Origin: Blautia schinkii DSM 10518
Lineage (GTDB): Bacteria > Bacillota > Clostridia > Lachnospirales > Lachnospiraceae
Direction: 5' to 3'
Assembly: GCA_000702025.1 (NCBI GenBank)
Contig: JNKJ01000035.1
Location: 1-64,000 of the forward strand
Length of the DNA stretch: 64,000 nucleotides
The position numbers were made by a program, and so were the translations under genes. Below are positions 1 through 9,053 of the stretch, piece by piece. The notes under the pieces are model-generated. The model was not told the origin of the DNA. It made no database searches and saw only the letters and a program-made list of their open reading frames with translations. Each line of letters begins with the position of its first letter. The stretch's first letter is position 1.

Positions 1-141
<141 letters not shown>

Positions 142-296
142 AGTTTAACCTCTCAAGATAACTACTAGCTATCTCTCGTTTCGTTATTACTGTTTTGGTT
201 CAAAAACCGTTCTTTGAATGTAAAGAATTTTCGAGAATCGTATGTGTTTCACTGTTTAGTTATCAAGGTTGGTCTGCTGTTGCTCGTTTGCGACAG
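142..296 (-). other. rRNA leader with boxA-like sequence
   Basis: Transcribed leader between the nearest rRNA promoter and 16S. On the - strand, positions 268-253 read CTTGATAACTAAACAG, resembling leader/boxA antitermination sequences of Gram-positive rRNA operons. A short inverted repeat (TTCTTT / AAAGAA) lies at about 214-231. Assignment as an antitermination or processing leader is by analogy. Confidence 0.5.
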
Positions 297-303
297 CTTA
301 TTT

Positions 304-332
304 AATTTACCATATCTTCAAGTTTTTGTCAA
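304..332 (-). promoter_or_regulatory. rRNA promoter P1 (gene-proximal)
   Basis: On the - strand there is a perfect -35 TTGACA (332-327), a 17-bp spacer and a -10 TAAATT (309-304). It directs transcription toward 16S. Confidence 0.85.
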
Positions 333-420
333 CCCCTTTTTTCGAGTTTTTTCAAACTCTTTTTGAAGTTGTAAAAAGCTTTTTGATCGGATACTGTCAG
401 TCTCTGTCGACAGCTCAGTA

Positions 421-449
421 AGCATACCATGTTATCTGATGTTTGTCAA
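421..449 (-). promoter_or_regulatory. rRNA promoter P2
   Basis: On the - strand: -35 TTGACA (449-444), 17-bp spacer, -10 TATGCT (426-421). It is the second of three tandem promoters with the same geometry. Confidence 0.85.
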
Positions 450-523
450 CAACTTTTTTATTTTTTCTGAAAAGTTTTTGAATTTTCACTTTTTCGGAAT
501 CAATTATTTCCGACAGCTAGATT

Positions 524-552
524 AGGATACTACAAGCGGATGGAGTTGTCAA
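524..552 (-). promoter_or_regulatory. rRNA promoter P3 (distal)
   Basis: On the - strand: -35 TTGACA (552-547), 17-bp spacer, -10 TATCCT (529-524). Tandem strong promoters are usual for rRNA operons. Repeat element R1 begins about 57 bp further upstream. Confidence 0.8.
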
Positions 553-608
553 CAGGTTTTTTAACTTTTTCCCATTTTTTTTAAAGAAGTGAAAAATAGG
601 GATGAAAA

Positions 609-844
609 ACCCGGAAGAGTGTCGAACGGTGAGAGGAAAGGAGCTGGGGCCAGGGCTTGGGTCACGTCAGGCAGCTGCCCGCTTGCCTTCAACTAATTGC
701 CAACTGCGGCTAAGACGCTCAAGAAGAGCTTTCGCGCCTAAGCCTTAGTAGGCAATGGATTTTCAGGCGCGCTTTCCGCAAAGCTGCCTGACGTGACCCA
801 AGTCCTGGCCCCAGCTCCTTTCCTCTCACCTTTTTCCACGTTTT
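609..844 (+). repeat. Repeat element R1: conserved core in long inverted arms
   Basis: First of five related elements. The left arm (628-676) and right arm (782-830) are complementary at 48 of 49 positions; the exception, G655 with T803, is a G-U pair in a + strand transcript. The core (677-781) carries the shared blocks CTTCAACTAA, a GGCTAAG variant of the usual GACTAAG, AAGAGC, and TGGATTTTCAGGCGCGC. Outside the arms the 5' flank (CCCGGAAGAGTGTCGAAC) and 3' flank (CCACGTTT) match other copies. The core orientation is +. It lies between the DeoR gene and the rRNA promoters. No hairpin terminator was seen for the DeoR operon, so R1 could act as its end; that is inference. Confidence 0.9.
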
Positions 845-904
845 CGTTGTTTTAGTATAGAAAGTTTTTTACCGAAAGCCAATTTGTATAAAAATGAATT
901 AACT

Positions 905-1672
905 TTAAGTGGCTACTATTACATTGATTTTTTTTGATTCCAATTTCCGTACTATTTCACGGTCAATTCCACTGTCGGTGATTATACCATCCACATCTCT
1001 GGCATTTGTATAATAAATGAGATTGTGCATATTAAATTTGGAGGAATCCGCCAGAATGTAACATTTAATACAGCTTTTCATGACTGTGCTTTTCAATCCA
1101 ACCTCGGAGGTTGTACCTACATATACATTACCATCTTCATCTATGGCATTTGTACCCAGGAAAGCAATATCAACTTTAAACTTTTTAAGCATTTCTTCTG
1201 CAAGAGCGCCGCTGGTAGATAAAGAGTTCTGTCGTAAATCTCCTCCTACGAGTAGTACAGATGATTTCCGCCGGTTGATAACCTCACAGGCAACGTTCAG
1301 GCCGTTGGTCAATATCATATTTCTGCAGTCTACCGGCATGTTTTTTGCAACATAGTAGGTCGTCGTTCCGGAATCAAGGAACACATTTTGTCCATTTTCT
1401 AAAAATTCAAGTGCTTTTCTGGCTATCTTTTCTTTTTCGTCACAATTTGTCTGGACACGCAATGTATAGGGGGGCTCTCTCATTTCTTTCGTGGAAACCA
1501 TATAAGCGCCCCCATGTGTCCTGACAATTGATGTGTCCTTTGACAAAGCGTCCAAATCTCTACGGATTGTCATCTCTGTAACATTAAACATTCGGCAAAG
1601 AGAACTGATTTCAACCTCTCCGTCATGTTCCAGTATATTCTTAATCTCTTTTAATCGAAATTCTTTAAGCAT
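905..1672 (-). CDS. DeoR/GlpR-family transcriptional repressor
   Basis: A 255-residue sugar-operon regulator of usual family length. The N-terminal winged helix-turn-helix covers about residues 1-60, with the family signature TEMTIRRDL near residues 32-40 and THGGA near 53. The C-terminal DeoR sensor domain (about 75-235) has FLDSGTTT and VGGDLRQ, which in the family bind a phosphorylated sugar. The ATG has a GGGGGAAA ribosome-binding site. It is the last gene of the polyol operon, so it probably represses the operon until a pathway intermediate accumulates. AACAAA-rich repeats flanking the promoter at 11911-11939 are candidate operators. The ligand cannot be read from sequence. Confidence 0.93.
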   Translation of the reverse strand: MLKEFRLKEIKNILEHDGEVEISSLCRMFNVTEMTIRRDLDALSKDTSIVRTHGGAYMVSTKEMREPPYTLRVQTNCDEKEKIARKALEFLENGQNVFLDSGTTTYYVAKNMPVDCRNMILTNGLNVACEVINRRKSSVLLVGGDLRQNSLSTSGALAEEMLKKFKVDIAFLGTNAIDEDGNVYVGTTSEVGLKSTVMKSCIKCYILADSSKFNMHNLIYYTNARDVDGIITDSGIDREIVRKLESKKINVIVAT

Positions 1673-1765
1673 GGTTTTCCCCCGTAAATATAGTCAATTA
1701 CCCTTGGTTATATAATACCTGTATTTCCAGTTTATGGCAATATTGTAGGGGATTTTTCTTTTTTG

Positions 1766-3523
1766 TCATTGGAAAGAATCTGCTATTTCTGTAAAAATCA
1801 CCCCTAATGCATAGGCTCCGGCATCAGGATACCCAATGCTTCTGTCACCTACCGTACCGGCACGGCCCATTCTGGCTGCAATGTTCTTTGTCTCATCTGC
1901 ACCGCGCACTGCTGCCTCTGCCGCTTTTCTAAAAGCAGTTTTAAATCCAACTCCTTGATCTGCACTCTCCATCCATGAATCCCTGCATGGAATCAAAGCA
2001 TCTATCAAAGTCTTATCGCCAACCACTGCGCCTCTTCCAAATGAACGCTCACCTGTTTTTTGGATACCAGTTACTGCGGCATCTAAAAGTCCTGCCAACT
2101 GTGATACTGTCAATTGTGTATGATTCCCTGCCGCCTTTGCTGCCGCGCGGAAAGCAGAACCCCAGATAGGACCAGATGCACCACCGCAATATTCCATAAT
2201 TATGATAGAACATGCATCCAGAAAACCACCAATTGTTTTTGAATTCTTAAGGAGTTCGTTCCATTCTCTTTTTAACTGCCGAAACCCTTTTGCCACGCTC
2301 ATTCCAAAGTCACCATCTCCAGCATGTGAATCTAAATCACAGAATGGTACTTCATTTTTAATAATGCACTCACTCATTTTGTTTACAATATAGATAATAT
2401 TACCAATTGTCAAAGTATTCTCATCAGCAATCCTACTATTTCCAGACGCTTCTATATTATACTTCTCTGTGCTTTTTTCGCCATTCAACTCTCTCAAAGT
2501 ATTATAATCTACCTCTTTTACAGGCCCGGTTACCTTGAAAGCAGGGGCATTACACTCAGCATCCAAAAGCTCCTTGAGTTCCTCATCCAGTTTCATCACA
2601 GATACGGAAGCCCCTGCCATATCAATACTGGTCATATAATTGCCAACAAAAGTACGGTAAACCTTCACCTTTTTGCTGTCCAATTCGCGAAAGACCGCTT
2701 GATTCAGCAGATATAGTTCCATAAGAGGTGTGCTGCCAAAGCCATTTATCAGAAGCGCAACTTCATCCTTTTGTGACATGCACAGGTCATTAAGAAGACT
2801 GCTTACCATACGAGCTGCCAGCTTATCGGCACTGACGGTAGTCTCTCTTTTAATCCCTGGTTCACCATGAATTCCAACACCGTATTCCAACTCATTTTCA
2901 CTGATTTCAAAGGTCGGCGTACCCTTAGCCGGTACCGTGCAGGAGCTAAATGCAAAGCCAATACTCCTCACATTGTCTGCCGCCTTCTGCGCAGCAGCCT
3001 TTACTTCTTCCAGACTTCCGCCTTTTTCCGCTGATGCTCCGGCAATCTTATGTACCAGCACAGTCCCCGCCACACCTCTGCGTCCAACTGTATACAAACT
3101 ATCCTGTACCGCAATGTCATCCTCTACTTTAACATAGTCCACTTTAAGTCCATCTTCCTCTGCCAGATAAGCTGCGTTCTTAAAGTTCATGACATCTCCG
3201 CTGTAATTTTTGATGATCATCAACGTCCCTTTATCGCCCGCAGTTTCTTTTAATGCCTGATAAACCTGTATCTGAGAAGGTGATGCAAACACATCCCCGC
3301 ACACCGCGGCGTCCAACATTCCCTTTCCCACATAACCTGCATGTGCGGGTTCGTGCCCGCTTCCACCTCCGCTTATAAGACTAACCTTACCGCGGTCCAA
3401 TTCCTTTTTGCGGATAATCTTGTATTTGGGTATCAACTCTAATTCCGGATGCGCCAAGGCAATTCCTCTGCACATCTCAGTTACAACTGTTTCAGGATTA
3501 TTTATTATTTTTTTCATCTGCAT
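1766..3523 (-). CDS. Dihydroxyacetone-kinase family protein, fused DhaK-DhaL
   Basis: A 585-residue single-chain kinase. The DhaK domain (about residues 10-330) carries GGGSGHEPAH near 52-61 and GIHGEPG, whose His219 corresponds to the histidine that binds the ketone substrate covalently. The DhaL domain (about 365-580) has DSHAGDGDFG at 398-407, the aspartate-rich loop that coordinates Mg-ATP. The fused layout indicates an ATP-dependent enzyme rather than a PTS-dependent one. The family phosphorylates dihydroxyacetone, and some members act on erythrulose. It follows the aldolase gene by 6 bp. It probably phosphorylates a short ketose made in this pathway; dihydroxyacetone or a tetrulose are both possible. 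Confidence 0.92.
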   Translation of the reverse strand: MQMKKIINNPETVVTEMCRGIALAHPELELIPKYKIIRKKELDRGKVSLISGGGSGHEPAHAGYVGKGMLDAAVCGDVFASPSQIQVYQALKETAGDKGTLMIIKNYSGDVMNFKNAAYLAEEDGLKVDYVKVEDDIAVQDSLYTVGRRGVAGTVLVHKIAGASAEKGGSLEEVKAAAQKAADNVRSIGFAFSSCTVPAKGTPTFEISENELEYGVGIHGEPGIKRETTVSADKLAARMVSSLLNDLCMSQKDEVALLINGFGSTPLMELYLLNQAVFRELDSKKVKVYRTFVGNYMTSIDMAGASVSVMKLDEELKELLDAECNAPAFKVTGPVKEVDYNTLRELNGEKSTEKYNIEASGNSRIADENTLTIGNIIYIVNKMSECIIKNEVPFCDLDSHAGDGDFGMSVAKGFRQLKREWNELLKNSKTIGGFLDACSIIIMEYCGGASGPIWGSAFRAAAKAAGNHTQLTVSQLAGLLDAAVTGIQKTGERSFGRGAVVGDKTLIDALIPCRDSWMESADQGVGFKTAFRKAAEAAVRGADETKNIAARMGRAGTVGDRSIGYPDAGAYALGVIFTEIADSFQ

Positions 3524-3529
3524 TCACTC

Positions 3530-4399
3530 TCACTTATTCTGAAAAACTTTTATGATATGTTTTGCCCGCTCTTTCATAATCGCCTTTGCATTGGCTGCTA
3601 TTTCATGATAATAGATTGGAGAAGTAGCGTTTTTAATCTGTTCTTCAATCATTGTAGTGGCCGATGTTCCCACTCCTGTAAAGTAATTGAATTTGCGGAT
3701 GCCGGCATCAATCGCTGCTCGTATCTGCACTTCATCTACTCCCGTAGTTCCATGCATGACAAGTCCCACACCAGGACATAATTCATGTATTTTTTTTACT
3801 CGTTCAATATCCAGAACAGGTTTTTCCACAAAAAATCCATGGACTGTTCCGAACGAAATAGTAAGCATATCTACCTTTGTCAGTTTGCAGAATTCTGCCG
3901 CCATCTGAGGATCTGTATAGTATTGCTCAATATTCTCAACCCCTACTCCGTATTCTGTACAGCCACCGATACCTTCGATATTACTCGGCATCTGTCCCAC
4001 TTCTGCTTCCACGATAATTCCAAGCTCATGGGCTATTTTAGCAAACTTAGCAACCTCTTGAGCGTTCTCTTCAAAAGGCAGATGCGCACAATCATACATG
4101 ATGGATGTAAATCCGTATCTTACTGCTTTCATAACATAATCGTAATCTGTACCGTGATCCAGATGGATAATCACAGGAACCTTTGTCTCCTCGGCAAAGT
4201 GACGGAATAATGGGCCGAATACGTTAATAGGCGCATATGGTTCATGAACCTGAGCATGGCTGACCATAATCGGCATATCCAATTCTTCGGCGGCCTCGAT
4301 AATGGCCTGTATTCCCTCCACTGTAGTTGCGTTGATTCCTGGTATTGCATAGTTATTTTTCTCCGCGTCTCTTAATATTTCTTTTGGATCGGCTATCAT
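3530..4399 (-). CDS. Class II (zinc) ketose-bisphosphate aldolase family protein
   Basis: About 289 residues in a TIM-barrel class II aldolase of the FbaA/GatY/KbaY family. The zinc site HLDHG lies near residue 80, with EAEVG, TVHGF and MHGTTG further on as the other metal and phosphate-binding segments. The ATG at 4399 is preferred over an upstream TTG at 4414 because GGAGG lies 8 bp before it and inside the longer reading frame. It sits between the FGGY kinase and the DAK kinase. The likely role is to cleave a ketose phosphate to dihydroxyacetone phosphate and an aldehyde. The exact sugar cannot be told from sequence. Confidence 0.92.
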   Translation of the reverse strand: MIADPKEILRDAEKNNYAIPGINATTVEGIQAIIEAAEELDMPIMVSHAQVHEPYAPINVFGPLFRHFAEETKVPVIIHLDHGTDYDYVMKAVRYGFTSIMYDCAHLPFEENAQEVAKFAKIAHELGIIVEAEVGQMPSNIEGIGGCTEYGVGVENIEQYYTDPQMAAEFCKLTKVDMLTISFGTVHGFFVEKPVLDIERVKKIHELCPGVGLVMHGTTGVDEVQIRAAIDAGIRKFNYFTGVGTSATTMIEEQIKNATSPIYYHEIAANAKAIMKERAKHIIKVFQNK

Positions 4400-4414
4400 C
4401 TTTTTTTCCTCCAA

Positions 4415-5902
4415 TTATTTGAAGCCATGCATCAAATCATACAGCTTCTTATACTTGTTATATTTGTTTTTATAATATGGTTCCTTGTCTTTCCTGGGAT
4501 AATATGTCTTATCTAATTTAACAGCTTTTTCTACGCCGTCTTTAAAATCCTTATATCGACCCGCTGCTGTGGCGGCCAGAATCATACATCCCATGGTTCC
4601 AGACTCTTTACTTTTCAGGCAGCTTGCCGGAATTCCAAATACATCTGCCCGCATCTGCAGTGTCAGGTCCGAAGAAGCACCGCCTCCTGTCAATATCATG
4701 TGTTCCAGCACAACACCAAGCTCTGCCGCTTTCTCATAGCCCATGAGCATTTGGAAAGTCATTCCCTCTTTCAGGGCCAGATAAATTTCTTCCGGTTTTG
4801 TATGAGTAGTAAGTCCGGTGATTGTTCCCCGTACATCATAATCTATATGAGGATTGCCCGAAGAACCAAACTGAGGCAGGATTAATACCTCTGTTTCAAT
4901 AGAGGAAGCTAATTCATCCATATATTGAAAGAAATCTTTCCCTTCTGCCTTACATCGTATTTTGATACCGTCAAAAATCGCGTCCCGGAACCAGTTTGTC
5001 AAAATCCCACACGTTGTAATTTCAAGGCTGGTGAGATAAGTGTCAGGAAAAACGTAGGGCACACACGGCAAATCATAGCTGCGCATAAACTCATTCTTCA
5101 TTAGTTCCGGCAACATCATAAACATAAATTCACAGGTGCCATGTCCATCCTCTCCTACGCCCTGAGCCGCCAGGCCCCCACCAAGCGCCGCACAGGTCTG
5201 GTCATGTCCCCCGGCTGCCACTATTGTATCCGGAGATAAATTCAATTGTTCTGCTATGTCTTTCCTTATACTCCCAATTATGGTTCCGGACGGAACAGGC
5301 TCTGACAGCTGTTCCACCCGGATACCGGCCAACTCTAATAAGAATGAGGACCAGCACTTATTATTAATATCAAATGCCATGCTTCTGGCAGCCGAAGAAT
5401 AGCTAACCTTTCGGTTTCCCGTAAGTACATACCCTACAAAATCCTCGTAAAACAACACCTTACTTGTCCTAGGGAAAATATCTGTATACTTTTTCATCCA
5501 GATAAATTTGGGCAGAGAGTACATTTCACTTGGTGGAAGTCCCGTGATATCCATAATCTTGTCGGCTGAAATATAATTTAAGAGTTCTTTTGTCTCCTCA
5601 ATCCCCCGCGGATCACCGGTTACCATAGATCTGCATAAACTTTTGTCATCCCTGTCAAGACACACGATTGACTCGCCCAGACTGGCGACTGCCAATCCTT
5701 CAATCGTCTCCGGCGACAAAGATGCGGCCTCTTTGATCACCTGCATCACACAGGTGATCACCTCCTCCGGATCAATCTCCCTGTAGCCATATTCACCTTT
5801 TTCATGGTAGTCCCTCCTAGCCTGGCATAAGATGTCGCCGCGGAGATTATATACAACCATTTTGCATCCGCTTGTACCTACGTCGATTCCTGCAAAAGCC
5901 AT
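4415..5902 (-). CDS. FGGY-family carbohydrate kinase (xylulokinase-like)
   Basis: About 495 residues with the two actin-like lobes of FGGY sugar kinases. The N-terminal phosphate-binding loop is GIDVGTSGCK, the sugar-site region includes AAGGHDQTCAALG, and the C-terminal ATP site is LTGGGASSDL. The ATG at 5902 is chosen over a GTG at 5911 because an AGGTGG ribosome-binding site lies just before it. The family phosphorylates pentoses, hexoses or polyols. Here it lies between two dehydrogenases and an aldolase, so it probably phosphorylates the ketose produced by the dehydrogenases. Confidence 0.9.
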   Translation of the reverse strand: MAFAGIDVGTSGCKMVVYNLRGDILCQARRDYHEKGEYGYREIDPEEVITCVMQVIKEAASLSPETIEGLAVASLGESIVCLDRDDKSLCRSMVTGDPRGIEETKELLNYISADKIMDITGLPPSEMYSLPKFIWMKKYTDIFPRTSKVLFYEDFVGYVLTGNRKVSYSSAARSMAFDINNKCWSSFLLELAGIRVEQLSEPVPSGTIIGSIRKDIAEQLNLSPDTIVAAGGHDQTCAALGGGLAAQGVGEDGHGTCEFMFMMLPELMKNEFMRSYDLPCVPYVFPDTYLTSLEITTCGILTNWFRDAIFDGIKIRCKAEGKDFFQYMDELASSIETEVLILPQFGSSGNPHIDYDVRGTITGLTTHTKPEEIYLALKEGMTFQMLMGYEKAAELGVVLEHMILTGGGASSDLTLQMRADVFGIPASCLKSKESGTMGCMILAATAAGRYKDFKDGVEKAVKLDKTYYPRKDKEPYYKNKYNKYKKLYDLMHGFK

Positions 5903-5920
5903 AATCACCACCTCAACAAA

Positions 5921-6928
5921 CTAATCAAATTTGACTATTATCTTATTACTGGTTTTTCCTGCTACAAATTCCCCGAATTTTTCAGGCATTTCATCAATTG
6001 AAATCACTTTTCCAATCAATGGTTCTAAGTTCAGGCCTCCCTTAATCATAGAGACAGCCTGAGGCATAGTTTTTTCCAATGCATAAGATCCGATTATTTT
6101 AAGGTCCCGATAATAAATATCAAAGGGATTCACTTTGATTTCGCTGTCAGTAGGGCATACTCCAAAAGCAATGTAAGTTCCTGTATCAGCCAGAAGCTTT
6201 ATGGCCATCTCAGCCACCTTCGGCACACCCGTGGCTTCTATAATAAAGTCAAATCCTCTTGGGTACAGTGCTCTCAGTTTCTCCTGCACATTGCTGTCTG
6301 ACATAATCGCATTGTCTGCCCCCAGTTGTTTTGCTTTTTCAAGCTGAGGTTCTTTCAGATCAATAATTGTCACAGTAGCGGCTCCTCTGCGTTTAGCCAT
6401 CAGAAGCTGCATCAGACCAATGGTCCCCGCGCCGCAAATTAGTACATTGGCGCCTACGGGAACAGCAGCTTTATTATGACTGTTTATGACACAGGCTAAA
6501 GGCTCTGCCATAGATCCCACTACCAAGTCCAGCCCATCGGCATGAAATACACACCTTTCAGGAACTGTGACATATTCTGCAAAAGCCCCATTTCTTGTAT
6601 TTCCAATTACCTGTATATTCTCACAATGAATTTGCTTATTCTGTTTGCAGTAAAAACATTTCTCACAGAAAACATTTGGGTCGGCTATCACCGGATCGCC
6701 TGTTTTAAACTGTGTCACTTCGTTTCCTGTTTCTACCACCACACCTGAAAATTCATGTCCCGGAATAATAGGATAATCAGTGACATGCTCCCCCTTGTAG
6801 GTATGTATATCTGTACCGCAGAATCCTGCTGCTGCGACCTTTATCAATACTTCATCCGCCTTTGGAACCGGCCGTTCTACCTCATATACTCCGGCCTCAT
6901 ATGGCTTTTTTATGACAAATGCTTTCAT
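5921..6928 (-). CDS. Zinc-dependent medium-chain alcohol/polyol dehydrogenase
   Basis: A 335-residue MDR-family enzyme. Catalytic zinc ligands are seen in GFCGTDIHTYKGEH and GHEFSG. The structural zinc cluster is present as four cysteines in FCEKCFYCKQNKQIHC. The Rossmann NAD-binding motif GAGTIG is followed by the acidic residue of TIIDLKE, which suggests NAD preference. The ATG has a strong GAGGAGG site. It is one of two paralogous dehydrogenases in the operon, resembling sorbitol or threonine dehydrogenases. It probably oxidises a sugar alcohol to a ketose; the substrate is unknown. Confidence 0.9.
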   Translation of the reverse strand: MKAFVIKKPYEAGVYEVERPVPKADEVLIKVAAAGFCGTDIHTYKGEHVTDYPIIPGHEFSGVVVETGNEVTQFKTGDPVIADPNVFCEKCFYCKQNKQIHCENIQVIGNTRNGAFAEYVTVPERCVFHADGLDLVVGSMAEPLACVINSHNKAAVPVGANVLICGAGTIGLMQLLMAKRRGAATVTIIDLKEPQLEKAKQLGADNAIMSDSNVQEKLRALYPRGFDFIIEATGVPKVAEMAIKLLADTGTYIAFGVCPTDSEIKVNPFDIYYRDLKIIGSYALEKTMPQAVSMIKGGLNLEPLIGKVISIDEMPEKFGEFVAGKTSNKIIVKFD

Positions 6929-6945
6929 AATTTACCTCCTCACTT

Positions 6946-8007
6946 TTATGGTATCAGCGCTACTTTAAAAGCAGTTTCATCCTTCTCTGCAGTTTCGAAT
7001 GCTTTCTCCCAGTCTTCAAGAGCAAATTTGTGAGAAATAATCCCATCGGATTTAATCGTTCCGTCCGCAAGACCTTTAATAACAGGTTCATAACAATACG
7101 GTCCCAGGTGCGCTCCTAAAATATCAATTTCCTTTGTGTCACCGATGATATTCCAATCTGCCATTATCTCCTTAGGGAATACTCCAAACTGGACAAAGCG
7201 TCCCAAATTACGTATCATACCAAGACCCTGCTGAACGCTTTTCTCGCTTCCGGAAGCTTCGATATAGACATCACAGCCATATCCTCCCGTAAGCTTTTTC
7301 ACTTCTTCTACAACATCCACTTCTTTAGGATTAAGAACAATATCACAGCCAAACTCTTTTCCTTTATTTAGTCTTTCCTCACGCAAATCCAGACCAATGA
7401 GAAGTTTTGGGCACTGATTTGATGCTACAGAAACCATACCAAGACCGATAGCGCCAAGCCCGGAAATCACTACCACATCATGATGCCTGATTTTCCCTCT
7501 CTCCACCGCATGCATGCTGCAGGCATATGGTTCTATTAAGAGTGCTTTTTCCAGAGGCATATCCTTAGGTATTTTATGATTGATTCCTCTTTTATGAAAT
7601 TTCATATATTCAGCAAAACCGCCTTGTGTATGATTTTTAAAACCGTAAACATCACTTTCCTGGCACATCCAATACTGTCCTGCCCGGCAATAAACACATT
7701 CACCACAAGGTACAATCTGCTCGGAAATCATATGGTCCCCGATTTCCACGCCTTCCACGCCCTTACCGATTTCCACTACCTCGCCGTAAAACTCATGTCC
7801 TCCGATACAAGGCGCCTGGATATAACGGTTTTCCGGAGATGTTCCCCAGATACGAATTCCTCCGTGGAGCGTTTTTACATCACCTGCGCAAATTCCGGCT
7901 CCTATAATTTTTACAAGGATTTCTCCATCTGCTATCTCCGGTACCGGTACTTCATCAAGACGAAAATCATAAGGTGCATACATCCTAAGTGCTTTCATTT
8001 TTTTCAT
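6946..8007 (-). CDS. Zinc-dependent dehydrogenase, possibly erythritol/threitol type
   Basis: A 353-residue MDR dehydrogenase. GAGICAGDVKTLHGG and GGHEFYG hold the catalytic zinc residues, CGECVYCRAGQYWMC is the structural zinc loop, and GLGAIG with GLDLRE forms the NAD site. The segment RIWGTSPENRYIQAP after the first zinc ligand is an insertion absent from the neighbouring paralogue. From memory it resembles proteins labelled erythritol/L-threitol dehydrogenase, which would fit a DAK-family erythrulose kinase in the same operon. That assignment is tentative. A second in-frame ATG lies three codons downstream, and the ribosome-binding site is weak for both. Confidence 0.87.
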   Translation of the reverse strand: MKKMKALRMYAPYDFRLDEVPVPEIADGEILVKIIGAGICAGDVKTLHGGIRIWGTSPENRYIQAPCIGGHEFYGEVVEIGKGVEGVEIGDHMISEQIVPCGECVYCRAGQYWMCQESDVYGFKNHTQGGFAEYMKFHKRGINHKIPKDMPLEKALLIEPYACSMHAVERGKIRHHDVVVISGLGAIGLGMVSVASNQCPKLLIGLDLREERLNKGKEFGCDIVLNPKEVDVVEEVKKLTGGYGCDVYIEASGSEKSVQQGLGMIRNLGRFVQFGVFPKEIMADWNIIGDTKEIDILGAHLGPYCYEPVIKGLADGTIKSDGIISHKFALEDWEKAFETAEKDETAFKVALIP

Positions 8008-8048
8008 TTTTTGTTCTCAGGGGCCTTTGACCCCGCTCCTTTCTTATA

Positions 8049-9038
8049 TCAAGCTGCCTTACCGACTTTTTTACGTTTCAGTCCGCCCCAAACATCTTTA
8101 CTCTTCATAGCATCCAGCGTTACCGCAAGAAGTATTACAAGTCCCTGGATAAACTGCTGGTAATACGCAGATACATTTAAAAGGTCCAGCGCATTCTGGA
8201 TAAGCCCCATGATAATGATTCCAAGGAATGTACCAAAAAGTTTCCCCTTACCACCGCACGTAACGCTGCAGCCACCAATCACACAACCGGTAATGGCTGA
8301 CATGTCCAACTTATTGGCAATGGACACCGGACAGGAATCCAACCGCGCAATCAGCACGAGTCCGGCAAAGGAACACAGCATACCGGTCACTACATAGACA
8401 AGCATGATGATCTTTCGGTTATTTACACCGGCAATTTTTGTTGCAGTCGGATTACCGCCTACTGCATAAATGGTACGTCCTAAAGTAGTATGCGACAAAA
8501 ATAATGCGAACAGAACAAATAAAAGTATTGTCCATACAACCGACATCGGAACCGGACCGATTCTGCCCGCTCCTACCGATAAAAATCCTTCCGGCAGACC
8601 ATAGAGCGGTTTTCCCTTTGAAAGCACCAGGTGGAGTCCTCTGGTAATCTGTTCCAGTGCCAGAGTTGCGATCAACGGAGGAATGCCAATCGCCGATACA
8701 GCAACGCCATTGATTGCGCCCACCAAAGCGCCGACTGCCAGAGCTGCAAGTAATGCTGCAAACCACGGAACACCACGGAGCATCAGGAATGCCGCAAACC
8801 AGGATGATAATGCCAGGGTTCCGCCCACAGACAGATTAATTCCTCCGGTAAGAATTACCATGGTCATGCCGATTGCCGTAATCCCATACACAGATATGTA
8901 CTGTATGATATTTGTGATATTATTAAATGTAAGGAAGTACGGCGAAGCAAATGTCATAACAATGACAATGGCCACAATAATCACCAAAAGCATAATTTGT
9001 TCAGAAATCAAACGATATCCTTTTTTTAGACTTTTCAT
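8049..9038 (-). CDS. Ribose-type sugar ABC transporter permease
   Basis: A 329-residue integral membrane protein of the RbsC/BPD_transp_2 family, with 8-10 hydrophobic segments starting near residue 14. Family-typical segments are GGINLSVGG near the N-terminal third and TGCVIGGCSVTCGGKG near the C-terminal third. It forms the membrane channel with the ATPase encoded just upstream (15-bp gap) and the binding protein at 10688. The three together import a monosaccharide or polyol for the downstream catabolic enzymes. Confidence 0.93.
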   Translation of the reverse strand: MKSLKKGYRLISEQIMLLVIIVAIVIVMTFASPYFLTFNNITNIIQYISVYGITAIGMTMVILTGGINLSVGGTLALSSWFAAFLMLRGVPWFAALLAALAVGALVGAINGVAVSAIGIPPLIATLALEQITRGLHLVLSKGKPLYGLPEGFLSVGAGRIGPVPMSVVWTILLFVLFALFLSHTTLGRTIYAVGGNPTATKIAGVNNRKIIMLVYVVTGMLCSFAGLVLIARLDSCPVSIANKLDMSAITGCVIGGCSVTCGGKGKLFGTFLGIIIMGLIQNALDLLNVSAYYQQFIQGLVILLAVTLDAMKSKDVWGGLKRKKVGKAA

Positions 9039-9053
9039 AGTATCCTCTTTTCT